Below are positions 27,225 to 35,741 of a DNA stretch of 64,000 nucleotides, piece by piece. The first letter of the stretch is position 1. The number at the start of each line of letters is the position of its first letter. Where the stretch lies: positions 1,736,001-1,800,000 of the forward strand of contig NZ_CP064653.1 in NCBI RefSeq assembly GCF_015711015.1. Direction: 5' to 3'. This stretch comes from Methylomonas sp. LL1. GTDB taxonomy: Bacteria; Pseudomonadota; Gammaproteobacteria; Methylococcales; Methylomonadaceae. Position numbers and translations under genes: made by a program. The notes under the pieces are model-generated. The model worked only from the letters and a program-made list of their open reading frames with translations. It did no database searches and was not told the origin of the DNA.

Positions 27225-28090
27225 AGTCTCACCCATGATTCAGGAATAAGATCGCGGGTATCCAATCCTCCCTCATTAAACCAGCGCCGGGGCGCCACCA
27301 CCTGTTTTGCGCTAGACGGATTTAGCCAAGCCCCCCACCAGCTAAATGAACTGTTGGCAATAATGTGATGCTGGCAAGATTTCATCAGATTCATATCCCA
27401 AATTCCTTGATCGGGTCCATTGACGTTTACCAGTGTCATGGGATGGTCGATTTTCAAATTGTCCGCAACCCAACCCGTATCGTCCGAGAACACGTAAAAA
27501 TGGGGATTCCGCGTATGGCTAGCGATATATTCAACCGCGTCACGGTAATAGTCTAGCGAGCATACGCCATGGTATTTCGCGGTGTGGGGATTGGTGACGT
27601 AATCACCTCGACGCACATGCAGCGATATGGATTCACTCGCCATTATTCGTTCAAGCATGGTGTGATTCTCGTCATTCATTGCCGCGGAAGGAGTGAAATC
27701 GTTTCGAAGCACATCCGCGATACCCGAAAAATATTTTTCACTCTGCCAATAACCATCAAGATAAACAGAGGATTTGATATTAAGCACATCGGGATCGAAG
27801 GTAAAAGCCCGCTCTCTGAATATTCCAGCTTGCTGCCAACGGATGGCTTTTTTTAGGCGGTCGATAATAGGATGAGGCGGTGGCACCTCACGAAAACGTG
27901 TAATTTCATCAACCGAGGCTATATCCGCCCTGATCCGGAGCTCGCCCAATTCATATCGACGCAACGAATAGTCTTCGAACCCCGAAACATCAAGTTTCAA
28001 TGGACGTCCGCATCTTTCTGCCAAAGCACGGCCGACAGCATATTGAAACATCTGGTTTCCGAGGCCACCAATTAGTTTAACGACTATCAC
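27221..28090 (-). CDS. GT11-type alpha-1,2-fucosyltransferase
   Basis: 289 residues. Family GT11 hallmarks: VVKLIGGLGNQMFQYAVG at the N-terminus, the GDP-binding SLHVRRGDYV and the C-terminal NSSFSWWGAWL. The enzyme would transfer L-fucose, or a similar 6-deoxy sugar, from the GDP-sugar to a glycan. No GDP-fucose synthesis genes (gmd, fcl) lie in the window, so the donor must come from elsewhere or the specificity has shifted. It overlaps both neighbours by 4 bases, consistent with a tightly coupled operon. Confidence 0.92.
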   Translation of the reverse strand: MIVVKLIGGLGNQMFQYAVGRALAERCGRPLKLDVSGFEDYSLRRYELGELRIRADIASVDEITRFREVPPPHPIIDRLKKAIRWQQAGIFRERAFTFDPDVLNIKSSVYLDGYWQSEKYFSGIADVLRNDFTPSAAMNDENHTMLERIMASESISLHVRRGDYVTNPHTAKYHGVCSLDYYRDAVEYIASHTRNPHFYVFSDDTGWVADNLKIDHPMTLVNVNGPDQGIWDMNLMKSCQHHIIANSSFSWWGAWLNPSSAKQVVAPRRWFNEGGLDTRDLIPESWVRL

Positions 28091-29052
28091 CGAGTTATAC
28101 CTCTCAATATCGTGAAGGCGTCCAATCCACTACGATAAACATCTGTGATCCAACCCTTCCATTGGACCCAACCAGATTGCACTGGAAAATCTTCTTCGGT
28201 CGCGCGTTTCATGCGCATAAGCCTTTGACGACGGTATTTCATCAGAAATGCCGTCAAAAATTCAAAACGACTACCCGCCACTGCTGAGATCATTGCCTCC
28301 TCATATTCCTGATAATGCTCCAACGGGCATGATTGATTTAACACACTTGTTTCAATTTCCACTTGCAGGGGTATTACTGCCGAATCATCTTCTCGGACCC
28401 AACGTTTGTAAAACAGAATCTCAGAGGAAATAACCACTCCGGCTTGAACAATTGCCGCCAGCACAAAACTCATGTCGCCACCCCAGGAAAGCGGAAGGCC
28501 GTAATGGGCAAGGGCGTTCGTAACAACAGGGGTACGGTATACGCTATAGATAAGATTTGCCTTGCCGAAAACTTCTGGGGATAGCAAGTATCTTGAAATC
28601 GTTCGCCAAGTGGGCATACCTGAAAAATCAATTAAATTAGGATATTCCCTTATACTTCGGCCTAAACTATCGATGTTACGAATGCCAGTAAACGCCATCC
28701 CAACATTCGGATTCGTTTCAAGGGCGTTAATACAAGTTTCAAGAAAATCAGGCGCCATTACGTCGTCGCAGGCAAACCACATAAAATAAGGCGTACGGAT
28801 ATCCCGAGCCACAAATAGAAAATTTTCCACCGCCCCTAGATTCCTATCCTGCCGAATGTATTTGATACGACAATCACGCAGTTCAAACTCTTTTGCTATC
28901 TCATGAGTGTTATCAGTCGAAGCATTGTCTGAAACAAGAATAATAAAGTCTTTAAATCTCTGACCGAGAATGGAATCAAGAGCTGCTCGCAGAAAAACAT
29001 CACCGTTATGAACAGGCAGACCAATGGTCAGCAAGGCTGTCGCGTTAACCAT
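28087..29052 (-). CDS. Family-2 glycosyltransferase
   Basis: About 321 residues from the ATG at 29052, which is preceded by AAAGGAG and overlaps the stop of the upstream gene by 8 bases; a longer frame to 29097 would overlap more and has no ribosome site. GT-A motifs: TIGLPVHNGDVFLRAALDS, LVSDNASTDNTHEIA and WFACDDVMAPDFLE (DD). It resembles its upstream neighbour, the next GT2, suggesting duplication within the cluster. Base composition is visibly AT-richer than the flanking core genes. Confidence 0.88.
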   Translation of the reverse strand: MVNATALLTIGLPVHNGDVFLRAALDSILGQRFKDFIILVSDNASTDNTHEIAKEFELRDCRIKYIRQDRNLGAVENFLFVARDIRTPYFMWFACDDVMAPDFLETCINALETNPNVGMAFTGIRNIDSLGRSIREYPNLIDFSGMPTWRTISRYLLSPEVFGKANLIYSVYRTPVVTNALAHYGLPLSWGGDMSFVLAAIVQAGVVISSEILFYKRWVREDDSAVIPLQVEIETSVLNQSCPLEHYQEYEEAMISAVAGSRFEFLTAFLMKYRRQRLMRMKRATEEDFPVQSGWVQWKGWITDVYRSGLDAFTILRGITR

Positions 29053-30013
29053 GAAACTCCTTTGGAACACTTTTCCGTGCTCGTTTTCTACCGACAAGCA
29101 TCTGGAAGTAGTGAAAATAAAGCGCCCGTTTTGCTAGCCATTTAACGCTACGGCGTCTAGCTTCAGCTATCGGAATCAGATCAATGCTTCGACATATCTC
29201 TTTCAACGCAATCTGGTGATACCTCCACGCACCCTTTATTGAAGAAAGGCTTGATAATCGAGCATGTGCAGGAATCTTTCCACCGCAGAACTCCCAGTAT
29301 ATGTAGTTATATGTATCATTGCTTACCGATTTAAAAAAACCTGGAGTAGGAAGAACAACAAAGCCACCATGGTAAGCTGCATATAGGATTGCCGGAATCT
29401 CATTGGTACTTCTCATGCCAGCTCGTTGCCAGAAAAATTGGCCATCTATCAGCAAAGCGCTTCTCCTAAACAACGAATAAACGAGATTATCTACATTATT
29501 TTCAAGCACAAAGGACAAAGAGTCCTCTCCTTCTCGAAACTTATATTGATAAAATGCAGCACTCTGAGGAAATAACGGCATGGGATGACCATCACAAATG
29601 TAGCGCACCTCGGCACTCGCGGCAGCTGCGCGAGGATAGCTTTGTAATGCGGACAAGCAACGTTCAATGAACCAACATTCCCGCTCATCATCATCCGCAG
29701 CCCACATGAAGTAGTCACCACTAGAAACCCCTAAAACGTATGCAAAGTTCGCCGAAGCACCTATATTTTCATTCTGCCGTATCCAACGAATCCGATCATC
29801 AGCTCTTGAACACTCATTCAAGACACAAGCAACCTCAGGATCGGTTGATGCATTGTCGGAAACAATAATTTCGAGATTACGATATGTCTGCCGGCTAATA
29901 GACTCCAATGCCAATTTTAATTGGTTTGGCCTATTATAAGTTGGAATACCGACACTAACCAATGGGCTCATGTCGTCTTTACCCTTTACTAATTCTTGTA
30001 GCTCAAAACGCAT
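29045..30013 (-). CDS. Family-2 glycosyltransferase
   Basis: 322 residues as drawn; the conserved part begins at MSPLVSVGIPTYNRPNQ (residue 15, ATG at 29971), and either start is possible. GT-A motifs: SVGIPTYNRPNQLKLALES, IIVSDNASTDPEV and MWAADDDERECWFIERCLS (acidic metal site). It is related to the downstream GT2. The gene and the 244-base gap before it are AT-rich, in keeping with horizontally acquired polysaccharide genes. Confidence 0.88.
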   Translation of the reverse strand: MRFELQELVKGKDDMSPLVSVGIPTYNRPNQLKLALESISRQTYRNLEIIVSDNASTDPEVACVLNECSRADDRIRWIRQNENIGASANFAYVLGVSSGDYFMWAADDDERECWFIERCLSALQSYPRAAAASAEVRYICDGHPMPLFPQSAAFYQYKFREGEDSLSFVLENNVDNLVYSLFRRSALLIDGQFFWQRAGMRSTNEIPAILYAAYHGGFVVLPTPGFFKSVSNDTYNYIYWEFCGGKIPAHARLSSLSSIKGAWRYHQIALKEICRSIDLIPIAEARRRSVKWLAKRALYFHYFQMLVGRKRARKSVPKEFHG

Positions 30014-30257
30014 TATTCGTACCCAAAAGTCCCCACTTTAACCTATTAACTTTAAGTAAGTTTTAGGGGGTAAACTAAATCCATAAATTAACCCTCAGCT
30101 TCTAGGAACCACATACCTAAAATATGATACAGCCTGTGCCAAGCGCTATTGCTGTTTTTGATGGTTAAATACCTTGAAGCCCAGGCCATGTAAAAAACAT
30201 AACGAAAGCCGCAGATTACAAAACTATTTCCACAACCAGTATCATTCATGTACAAAA

Positions 30258-31028
30258 CTACCGAACACGCCTTAAATACCCATCTGGAGCCACTGTAATT
30301 AACAGCTTATGCTGAATACTTTTGTCAATCTCAAATTCATGATGTGATTTTAGATATTCCCAAACCGCAGTCTTCGGATTGTCTCCCGGCCCCCATGGTC
30401 GATCGGGAAACATCTCGGCGGGCATGTCTTCAACTACGGTATCAAAGACCACGCAGTAACTATCTTTGCTAGTCAGTGGAGCATAAGCTTGCAGCTCGGC
30501 CAGCACATGCTCATGAGTATGATTACTGTCGAGACAGACCAATATTCGGGAATAATTGGCAGCAATGGCGTAGACCTGTTCAACAATCTCTGGCGCGATA
30601 CTAGAGCCCTGAATCATTTGAATTCTCGAGGCCATGGGATGTGTCTCGATTGCAGTTCGATTATGGGCGCGTATGTCGATGTCGATACCCAGTACTTTGC
30701 GCTTGGAGAATTTCGGATCAAACGATTTGCCCTCTTCAATTGCCTCGCAAATATCAAGTTGAGCAAGCATGGAGGCACTAAAAATCAACGAACCGCCATG
30801 AGCGATCCCGGTTTCAATAATTAGGTCTGGTTTTATTTGCCAGATTAACTCCTGCATGGCAGTCATATCTTGCGGGTACTGAATAATAGGCCTGCCCTGC
30901 CATGAAAAGTTATATGAATATTTTGGAATCAGAGTGGCGCGCATAAATTCTAATGCCAAGTCGCTTAGTTGTTTGTTAGCTGCAATGGCAGAGACGCGCT
31001 CTGCTACTTCTTTTTGAAAATCACTCAT
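30258..31028 (-). CDS. CmcI-family (cephalosporin-hydroxylase-like) SAM-dependent methyltransferase
   Basis: 256 residues from the ATG at 31028, which overlaps the previous stop by 8 bases; a frame five codons longer is open. The family signature is clear: KYSYNFSWQGRPIIQ, DLIIETGIAHGGSLIF (SAM motif), VLGIDIDIRAHN, CLDSNHTHEHVL and the C-terminal PGDNPKTAVWEYL. Despite the name, members in polysaccharide clusters are thought to be sugar O-methyltransferases. Next to a second methyltransferase and the CDP-sugar genes, it probably decorates or caps the glycan. Confidence 0.88.
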   Translation of the reverse strand: MSDFQKEVAERVSAIAANKQLSDLALEFMRATLIPKYSYNFSWQGRPIIQYPQDMTAMQELIWQIKPDLIIETGIAHGGSLIFSASMLAQLDICEAIEEGKSFDPKFSKRKVLGIDIDIRAHNRTAIETHPMASRIQMIQGSSIAPEIVEQVYAIAANYSRILVCLDSNHTHEHVLAELQAYAPLTSKDSYCVVFDTVVEDMPAEMFPDRPWGPGDNPKTAVWEYLKSHHEFEIDKSIQHKLLITVAPDGYLRRVR

Positions 31029-32088
31029 GATCAATTCCGACATACCGATATGCGTTACCAGACATTTCTTTAATTTCCTCTAAATAATTTGAATTCATAA
31101 CATAAATTGTCGAACCTTTTGGCAAATTTGACAATGCATCGGCTGGCGATTGCACCAATAAGCCAGTGGACGGCAAATATTTACCCTGCTTTGCCGGATT
31201 GATGTCAATTACAGTTCTGACGGGTTGGGCGACTCTATCTTTGAGTAGCGCGAATATCACACCTTTTGAGGCTCCACCCCAAATGGCGGATTGGACTGGC
31301 TCAGCCAAATCAGGCTCGATTAGGCTGCCTGCAAAGTTTTGTGGAAACATCACAGTATCATCGATATCGAGTTCTGGCTCTCTTAGCGTAGCAAGCTCGG
31401 CGACTGCGTATAGATATTGGTCACCAAATAACCGACCGCTTTCTACAACCTTGCCGAACATACGGTAAAAGTCGGAAATCCTGAAATAATTGACATGTTC
31501 GTAAAAAACGTCAAACCACGCTTTTCTCTCGCAAATCCAGTCAAAACAAGGCACTTCAATATAAATCCGACCGCTGCCACCATTCGCAAGCTTCAATTGC
31601 AATAAAAAATCATAGGGATTCTGAACATGCTCCAAAACGTGCCGCAATACCAACCCATTTGCTTTTATGCCAACTCCAGGCTCAAAGTAATGCCTCATTA
31701 CTCTCGAATTATTCCCTTCATAAGTCGGGTCGAAACCAGTAATGTCGAATCCTTTACCCTGCAATAGTTCGAGAAAAAAACCTTTTCCGCAGCCCACCTC
31801 AACCAGAGTACTCCGTCCCATACAACGATCTACGATACCCGACACGGATTCGAGATGCTGGCGGAATAATGGGCTTAACGCTTGTTCGTTTTGGTAATGA
31901 GCGTCGTAAGCCATTAGCTCTGGCCGGAAAGCAGCGTTATACACCAAACCTGTAATTTGGTTTTCAACCAATTCTATATCACCTTTCGGACAGCTTTTTG
32001 CTTCTCTTTCAGTATCGTACATACGGTTCTGAAAAATCGGTAATTGCTCTTGTTTATAGAGCAATTTGTTTTTGACTTTTTGATTCAT
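31021..32088 (-). CDS. Class-I SAM methyltransferase of C-methyltransferase architecture, zinc cysteines lost
   Basis: 355 residues. Domains: a short N-terminal region corresponding to the usual zinc-binding domain, a SAM-binding domain (TLVEVGCGKGFFLELL, LRHVLEHVQNPYDFL), then the C-terminal domain (WGGASKGVIFALL, VIDINPAKQGKYLPSTG, IYVMNSNYLEEIKEM) typical of sugar C-methyltransferase-like proteins. Family members normally have a Cys pair before GLVYN; here the stretch reads ELVENQITGLVYN, without the pair. It lies 5 bases from the epimerase/reductase gene and overlaps the CmcI-like gene, so it belongs to the same sugar-modification unit. Confidence 0.85.
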   Translation of the reverse strand: MNQKVKNKLLYKQEQLPIFQNRMYDTEREAKSCPKGDIELVENQITGLVYNAAFRPELMAYDAHYQNEQALSPLFRQHLESVSGIVDRCMGRSTLVEVGCGKGFFLELLQGKGFDITGFDPTYEGNNSRVMRHYFEPGVGIKANGLVLRHVLEHVQNPYDFLLQLKLANGGSGRIYIEVPCFDWICERKAWFDVFYEHVNYFRISDFYRMFGKVVESGRLFGDQYLYAVAELATLREPELDIDDTVMFPQNFAGSLIEPDLAEPVQSAIWGGASKGVIFALLKDRVAQPVRTVIDINPAKQGKYLPSTGLLVQSPADALSNLPKGSTIYVMNSNYLEEIKEMSGNAYRYVGIDHE

Positions 32089-32093
32089 GGCAG

Positions 32094-32921
32094 TTATTTG
32101 ACACCAACCACACAGGGTGGATCGACAAGATTGTCCGGACGAACGCCAAATTTTAATAAGTCCCGGCGTCCATATTCATCGGCGATTTGTTCGGCGAGTT
32201 GCCGTACCGTAATGGGGTAGCCGGAACAAATATTGATAGGGCCTTGCCGATAGCCTAATGCAGTTTCGACAATCATTCGTCCGGCCTCGTTAACATCAAG
32301 AAAATCCCGAATCTGGTTGCCGCTGGTTAGTTCGGCGGGCTGTTTTACAGCCAGTCTGGTCCGTAAATAAGGCACCAGTCGCCGCGCATCCTCGCCTTCT
32401 CCATAAAGATAGAACAAGCGGCACCAGGCAAATTCCAAACCTTGCTCGGGCAACCATTGCGAAAGCGCCATACAGGCTGCGGCCTTGGCTGCAGCATAGG
32501 GCGTTAACGGCCGTAACGGTGTATCGACGGATAACATTCCAGTGCTTAGATCGTATTCGAAACAGGTTCCGATACCGACAAAACGCCTCACTCCCGCTTG
32601 GGCCGCACCTTTTGCCATTTGCAACGTTCCCAATAAGCAATCGAGGTTTTTCTCCGATTGCAAATATTTTCCAGGTTCGGCATACCAAGCAACATGAATA
32701 ACAGTATCGATTCCTTGGCAGGCACTCGCCCACCAATCTACATTTTCGGCAAAAATATCAGGCGACAAAACCAACGATTCTAGGTTATCCAGAGCCTTTA
32801 TTTGATTTTGTTTTCCATCCCGAACCACAGCTCTTACTCTAGCACCCTGCTCAATTAACGCTTTTAATACCTGACGCCCGACAAAGCCTGTAGCGCCGGT
32901 CAGTAGAACTATTGCGCTCAT
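32094..32921 (-). CDS. NAD(P)-dependent sugar epimerase/4-ketoreductase (extended SDR)
   Basis: 275 residues. N-terminal dinucleotide motif LLTGATGFVGRQVL, catalytic TPYAAAKAAAC (Tyr-x-x-x-Lys) and DFLDVNEAGR. The modest length and cluster position suggest a 4-keto-reductase that finishes a CDP-6-deoxy-sugar after the dehydratase, cupin epimerase and C-methyltransferase act; that order is inference. The gene is preceded by a scar of an old methyltransferase gene and a palindromic repeat, so its start now lies just after debris. Confidence 0.88.
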   Translation of the reverse strand: MSAIVLLTGATGFVGRQVLKALIEQGARVRAVVRDGKQNQIKALDNLESLVLSPDIFAENVDWWASACQGIDTVIHVAWYAEPGKYLQSEKNLDCLLGTLQMAKGAAQAGVRRFVGIGTCFEYDLSTGMLSVDTPLRPLTPYAAAKAAACMALSQWLPEQGLEFAWCRLFYLYGEGEDARRLVPYLRTRLAVKQPAELTSGNQIRDFLDVNEAGRMIVETALGYRQGPINICSGYPITVRQLAEQIADEYGRRDLLKFGVRPDNLVDPPCVVGVK

Positions 32922-32970
32922 GGGATGTATAGCTTAGGGAAGCGCTGAACAAATCGATTCCGTTTATGGC

Positions 32971-33027
32971 TCGACAAGCTCACCACGAACGGAATCGACC
33001 ACTTATCATTCCTCCTGAGCTTGTCGA
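32971..33027. repeat. Palindromic extragenic repeat (CGACAAGCTCACCACGAACGG type)
   Basis: Inverted arms TCGACAAGCT (32971-32980) and AGCTTGTCGA (33018-33027) enclose a 37-base loop region that includes CACCACGAACGG. This is a widespread proteobacterial extragenic palindrome type. It forms the tail of the remnant frame. A half copy occurs at 33307-33329. Confidence 0.8.
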
Positions 33028-33028
33028 A

Positions 33029-33205
33029 GGATTTAATCAGAGCTTCCTTAGGTGTTGCTGTCAAAAACGCCATTCCTTGATCAACCAACCGAGCATTATG
33101 AGCCTTAGCCTTGGAGAAAATATTCCACAATAGAACCACCCGATTGTCAGAACGCTCGTCAGATATTACTGTGTACGGAGGAATGGGAGTATAACTATTC
33201 GGCAT
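33029..33205 (-). pseudogene. C-terminal remnant of a sugar C-methyltransferase
   Basis: The minus-strand frame 32918-33223 encodes 101 residues, of which about residues 7-65 align without gaps to the last 57 residues of the intact C-methyltransferase at 33970-35193. By my count about 24 of 57 are identical. Shared landmarks: CMPNSYTPI with FMPGSHIPI, VVLLWNIFS with VILPWNIVS, and LTATPKEALI with VTAIPKLAII. The SAM domain and everything upstream are gone. The frame runs out into a palindromic intergenic repeat. The low identity means it is not a recent duplication of the neighbour but the stub of a different allele. Confidence 0.75.
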
Positions 33206-33306
33206 GCATTTGTTAATTTTCAAGAGGGTAGTTTTGGGTTTTGTATGTTCGCTACCGTACTTTTACTATTAACCTAGTCTTACCGAAGGATATTTCCACG
33301 CTGGCA

Positions 33307-33329
33307 TCGACAGGCTCACCACGAACGGG
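33307..33329. repeat. Half copy of the same palindromic repeat
   Basis: TCGACAGGCTCACCACGAAC followed by GGG repeats the arm of the palindrome at 32971-33027 with one change (A to G). It lies between the DUF2442 gene and the methyltransferase remnant. Confidence 0.75.
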
Positions 33330-33378
33330 TTAGCAGTGATAATTAGGGCAGGGTTAATAAAAACGCTATCGCAGCTGA

Positions 33379-33660
33379 TCATGCAACTACGTTCATCGGA
33401 GAACGGTGGGTAATCATGTTGTGATACAAATCGATTATTGGGAAACAAAGTTGGTAATCGTCCCATACCAAATCTCCATATTCTACCCTGAATCCAGCGA
33501 AACGGCCCGGTTCCAGATAGGCACGTATGTCTGGATGTATGGCATGCAGCAAAAACTCCTTGAAATCGACTTCCTGCGTAGTCTCGTCGCTAAAGACCAG
33601 TCGAATGCGGTATTCACCGGATTGGGTTGCTGAAACGATGTTGATAATTGCGTCATTCAT
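33379..33660 (-). CDS. DUF2442 domain protein
   Basis: 93 residues of the DUF2442 type: IRLVFSDETTQEVDFKEFL, PGRFAGFRVEYGDLVWDD and a C-terminal helix. Function is unknown. It overlaps the DUF4160 gene by 4 bases, and these two domains are commonly found as an adjacent pair in bacteria and suspected to be a toxin-antitoxin-like module. The pair has no obvious link to polysaccharide synthesis and is probably a mobile passenger in the cluster. Confidence 0.85.
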   Translation of the reverse strand: MNDAIINIVSATQSGEYRIRLVFSDETTQEVDFKEFLLHAIHPDIRAYLEPGRFAGFRVEYGDLVWDDYQLCFPIIDLYHNMITHRSPMNVVA

Positions 33661-33962
33661 TTGAGCCTCCGATCGATACGCTCGGACGTGACTGTTTTAT
33701 GTAATACAAAAAAATCTATCCACTTTGCAATAATTTCATCGGCTTTGGCGCTAACAATTTCTTGAAAAAAACGCATTTCGTTGCATTCAAGAGGCGCCCG
33801 CCCCTCGCTACGAGTATATCTAATCTCTTGGATTTCGCCGTTTATTAAAATGATTTCGGCTCGCGATTCACGACCTTGGCATTTGCCATGAACATGCACC
33901 GGCTCGTGTTCGTTAGCGTAAAACATGACAATTAACCCGAAATATTCGTACAGTTTCGGCAT
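33657..33962 (-). CDS. DUF4160 domain protein
   Basis: 101 residues with the DUF4160 pattern: EYFGLIVMFYANEHEPVHVH near the N-terminus, then AEIILINGEIQE and FQEIVSAKADEIIAKW. The His-rich HEPVHVHG motif is typical. Function is unknown. It lies 7 bases downstream of the C-methyltransferase gene and overlaps the DUF2442 gene by 4 bases. Confidence 0.87.
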   Translation of the reverse strand: MPKLYEYFGLIVMFYANEHEPVHVHGKCQGRESRAEIILINGEIQEIRYTRSEGRAPLECNEMRFFQEIVSAKADEIIAKWIDFFVLHKTVTSERIDRRLK

Positions 33963-33969
33963 GATTTTT

Positions 33970-35193
33970 TCAGATGATGGCTAATTTTGGAATTGCTGTG
34001 ACTAACTTCGTTCCCAGTTCTGTTAGTCTGACATTCTGCTCTGTAACCTCGGACACGATGTTCCAAGGCAAAATTACCAAGTAATCCGGATGCTGATCGA
34101 TCAGAACATCGGGGGACAGAATCGGGATATGACTACCCGGCATAAATTTACCCTGCTTGGAAGCAGCGGCATCACAAACATATGGCAACAAATCAGGCTT
34201 TATGCCGGCGTAATTGAGCAAAGTATTGCCTTTAGCGGCTGCACCATAGGCGGCTACTTTTTTACCGGAGCGCTTTTGTTCGATCAAAAAGCCCACAAAA
34301 TCATCCTTGACCCGATCCGCCTTGACCTGAAAGGCTTGATAGGCCTCCAGATCGCGTAGACCCCGTCGTGCTTCCTCGGCAAGTAACGCATCGACGGCGG
34401 AAGTCACTGAAATTGATTTTTCCGCATGGCAACCGTAAATGCGCAGACTACCGCCGTGAGTCGGCAATTCTTCCACATCCCAAATCCGTAAACCGGCTTG
34501 CTGAAAAATCCGGCAAACAGTATGCAATGAAAGATAGGAAAAATGTTCGTGATACACGGTGTCGAACTGAGTGTGCTCAATGAGACGCATCAGATGCGGA
34601 AATTCCAGAGTAACGGTACCGTTCGCATTTAGCGCGGTTTTCAATCCGTCTGTAAAATCGTTAATATCCGGTACGTGCGCATAAACATTATTGCCAATAA
34701 TCAGATCAGCCTGCTTGCCTGCGTCCGCCAGACGTTCTGCTAAGGCTACTCCAAAGAATTCTTGCACAACTGGGATGCCGAGCTTTTCGGCAGCGGCGGC
34801 TGTGCTGGTGGTGGGCTCGATGCCGAGGCAGGGAATCCCTGCCTCGACGAAATTTTTCAGTAAGTAGCCGTCATTGGCGGCGATTTCAATGACATGAGTA
34901 TCGCCATTCAAGCCAAGACGCTCAGTGATCATTTGTGTGTAACGCGCCGCGTGGTCCAGCCAGCTTTTTGAAACCGACGAAAAATAGGCGTAATCGTGGC
35001 TAAACAGCTGATCCGCCTGGGCATAGTCTTCGGTCTGCACCAACCAACAATGCTCGCAAACATAAAGCTTTAACGGAAAATATTGTTCGGGACCATTCAG
35101 GTCGGCTTTCGTCAAATAGGCGTTGGAAGGCGGCGCGAAGCCGAGATCGAGAAACACGTGTTCGAGCGGATTTCGACAATGTCGACAATTCAT
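33970..35193 (-). CDS. Sugar C-methyltransferase (TylC3/NovU-like)
   Basis: 407 residues with full family architecture. The N-terminal zinc-binding domain has CRHC (residues 3-6) and CEHC near 50. The SAM domain follows (VIEIAANDGYLLKNF, GIEPTTSTA, NVYAHVPDINDF), with catalytic-region VYHEHFSYLS and HGGSLRIYG, and then the C-terminal domain YGAAAKGNTLLNY. It should add a methyl group to the carbon next to the keto group of a nucleotide-bound 4-keto-6-deoxy sugar, giving a branched sugar. It overlaps the cupin epimerase gene by 4 bases, just after the CDP-glucose 4,6-dehydratase and cytidylyltransferase genes, so a CDP-sugar substrate is likely. Confidence 0.92.
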   Translation of the reverse strand: MNCRHCRNPLEHVFLDLGFAPPSNAYLTKADLNGPEQYFPLKLYVCEHCWLVQTEDYAQADQLFSHDYAYFSSVSKSWLDHAARYTQMITERLGLNGDTHVIEIAANDGYLLKNFVEAGIPCLGIEPTTSTAAAAEKLGIPVVQEFFGVALAERLADAGKQADLIIGNNVYAHVPDINDFTDGLKTALNANGTVTLEFPHLMRLIEHTQFDTVYHEHFSYLSLHTVCRIFQQAGLRIWDVEELPTHGGSLRIYGCHAEKSISVTSAVDALLAEEARRGLRDLEAYQAFQVKADRVKDDFVGFLIEQKRSGKKVAAYGAAAKGNTLLNYAGIKPDLLPYVCDAAASKQGKFMPGSHIPILSPDVLIDQHPDYLVILPWNIVSEVTEQNVRLTELGTKLVTAIPKLAII

Positions 35194-35741
35194 AAAACGA
35201 TTCCAAGAAAATCAGCCGGGATGGCGGCATGCCGCAGGTCGCGCTCGGACAAATCGGTAACCGGTAACGGCCATCGAATCGCCAAGCGTGGATCATCATG
35301 CAGCACCCCGCTTTCGGCGGCAGGGGTATAAAATTCGGTATGTAGGTATAACAGTTCGCTATCGGCTTCCAGAACTTGGAAGCCATGGGCGCAACCCTCG
35401 GGGATCACCAACATCCGCCGGTTATTAGAGCTCAACTCCTCGGCGTGCCATCTCAGGAACGTCGGAGAACCGGCACGCAGGTCCAACGCCACGTCCCATA
35501 CCCGTCCCCTGAGACAGCGCACCAATTTCATTTCCGCATGGGGAGGATGCTGAAAATGCAAGCCCCGCACGGCACCGACAGCCGAAGTACGAGAATAATT
35601 GATCTGAGCGATGTGCCGCCCCCCTAAAATAGGTGCCAGTTCCCACTCACAGAACAACCGCGCAAAAGCGCCCCTGTGATCGGTAACAGGAGTGGTTTCC
35701 ACCACGAATAGACCGCTAAGAGATGTAGGTAGAATATTCAT
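35190..35741 (-). CDS. RmlC-like dTDP/CDP-4-keto-6-deoxyhexose 3(,5)-epimerase (cupin)
   Basis: 183 residues from the ATG at 35741, which overlaps the dehydratase stop in an ATGA arrangement; a frame four codons longer exists. RmlC motifs: DHRGAFARLFCEWE, AVRGLHFQHPPHAEMKLVRC (catalytic His) and IPEGCAHGFQVLE, with a Tyr in TEFYTP. It is clearly different from the canonical rfbC product encoded at 39883. Its place between rfbG and the C-methyltransferase suggests it epimerises the CDP-4-keto-6-deoxy sugar; that is inference. Confidence 0.88.
   Translation of the reverse strand: MNILPTSLSGLFVVETTPVTDHRGAFARLFCEWELAPILGGRHIAQINYSRTSAVGAVRGLHFQHPPHAEMKLVRCLRGRVWDVALDLRAGSPTFLRWHAEELSSNNRRMLVIPEGCAHGFQVLEADSELLYLHTEFYTPAAESGVLHDDPRLAIRWPLPVTDLSERDLRHAAIPADFLGIVL

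Noticed and set aside
32918-33223. 101-codon frame as an intact gene
   Set aside because: Its first two thirds are a methyltransferase remnant and its end is a translated palindromic repeat, so it is better called a pseudogene.
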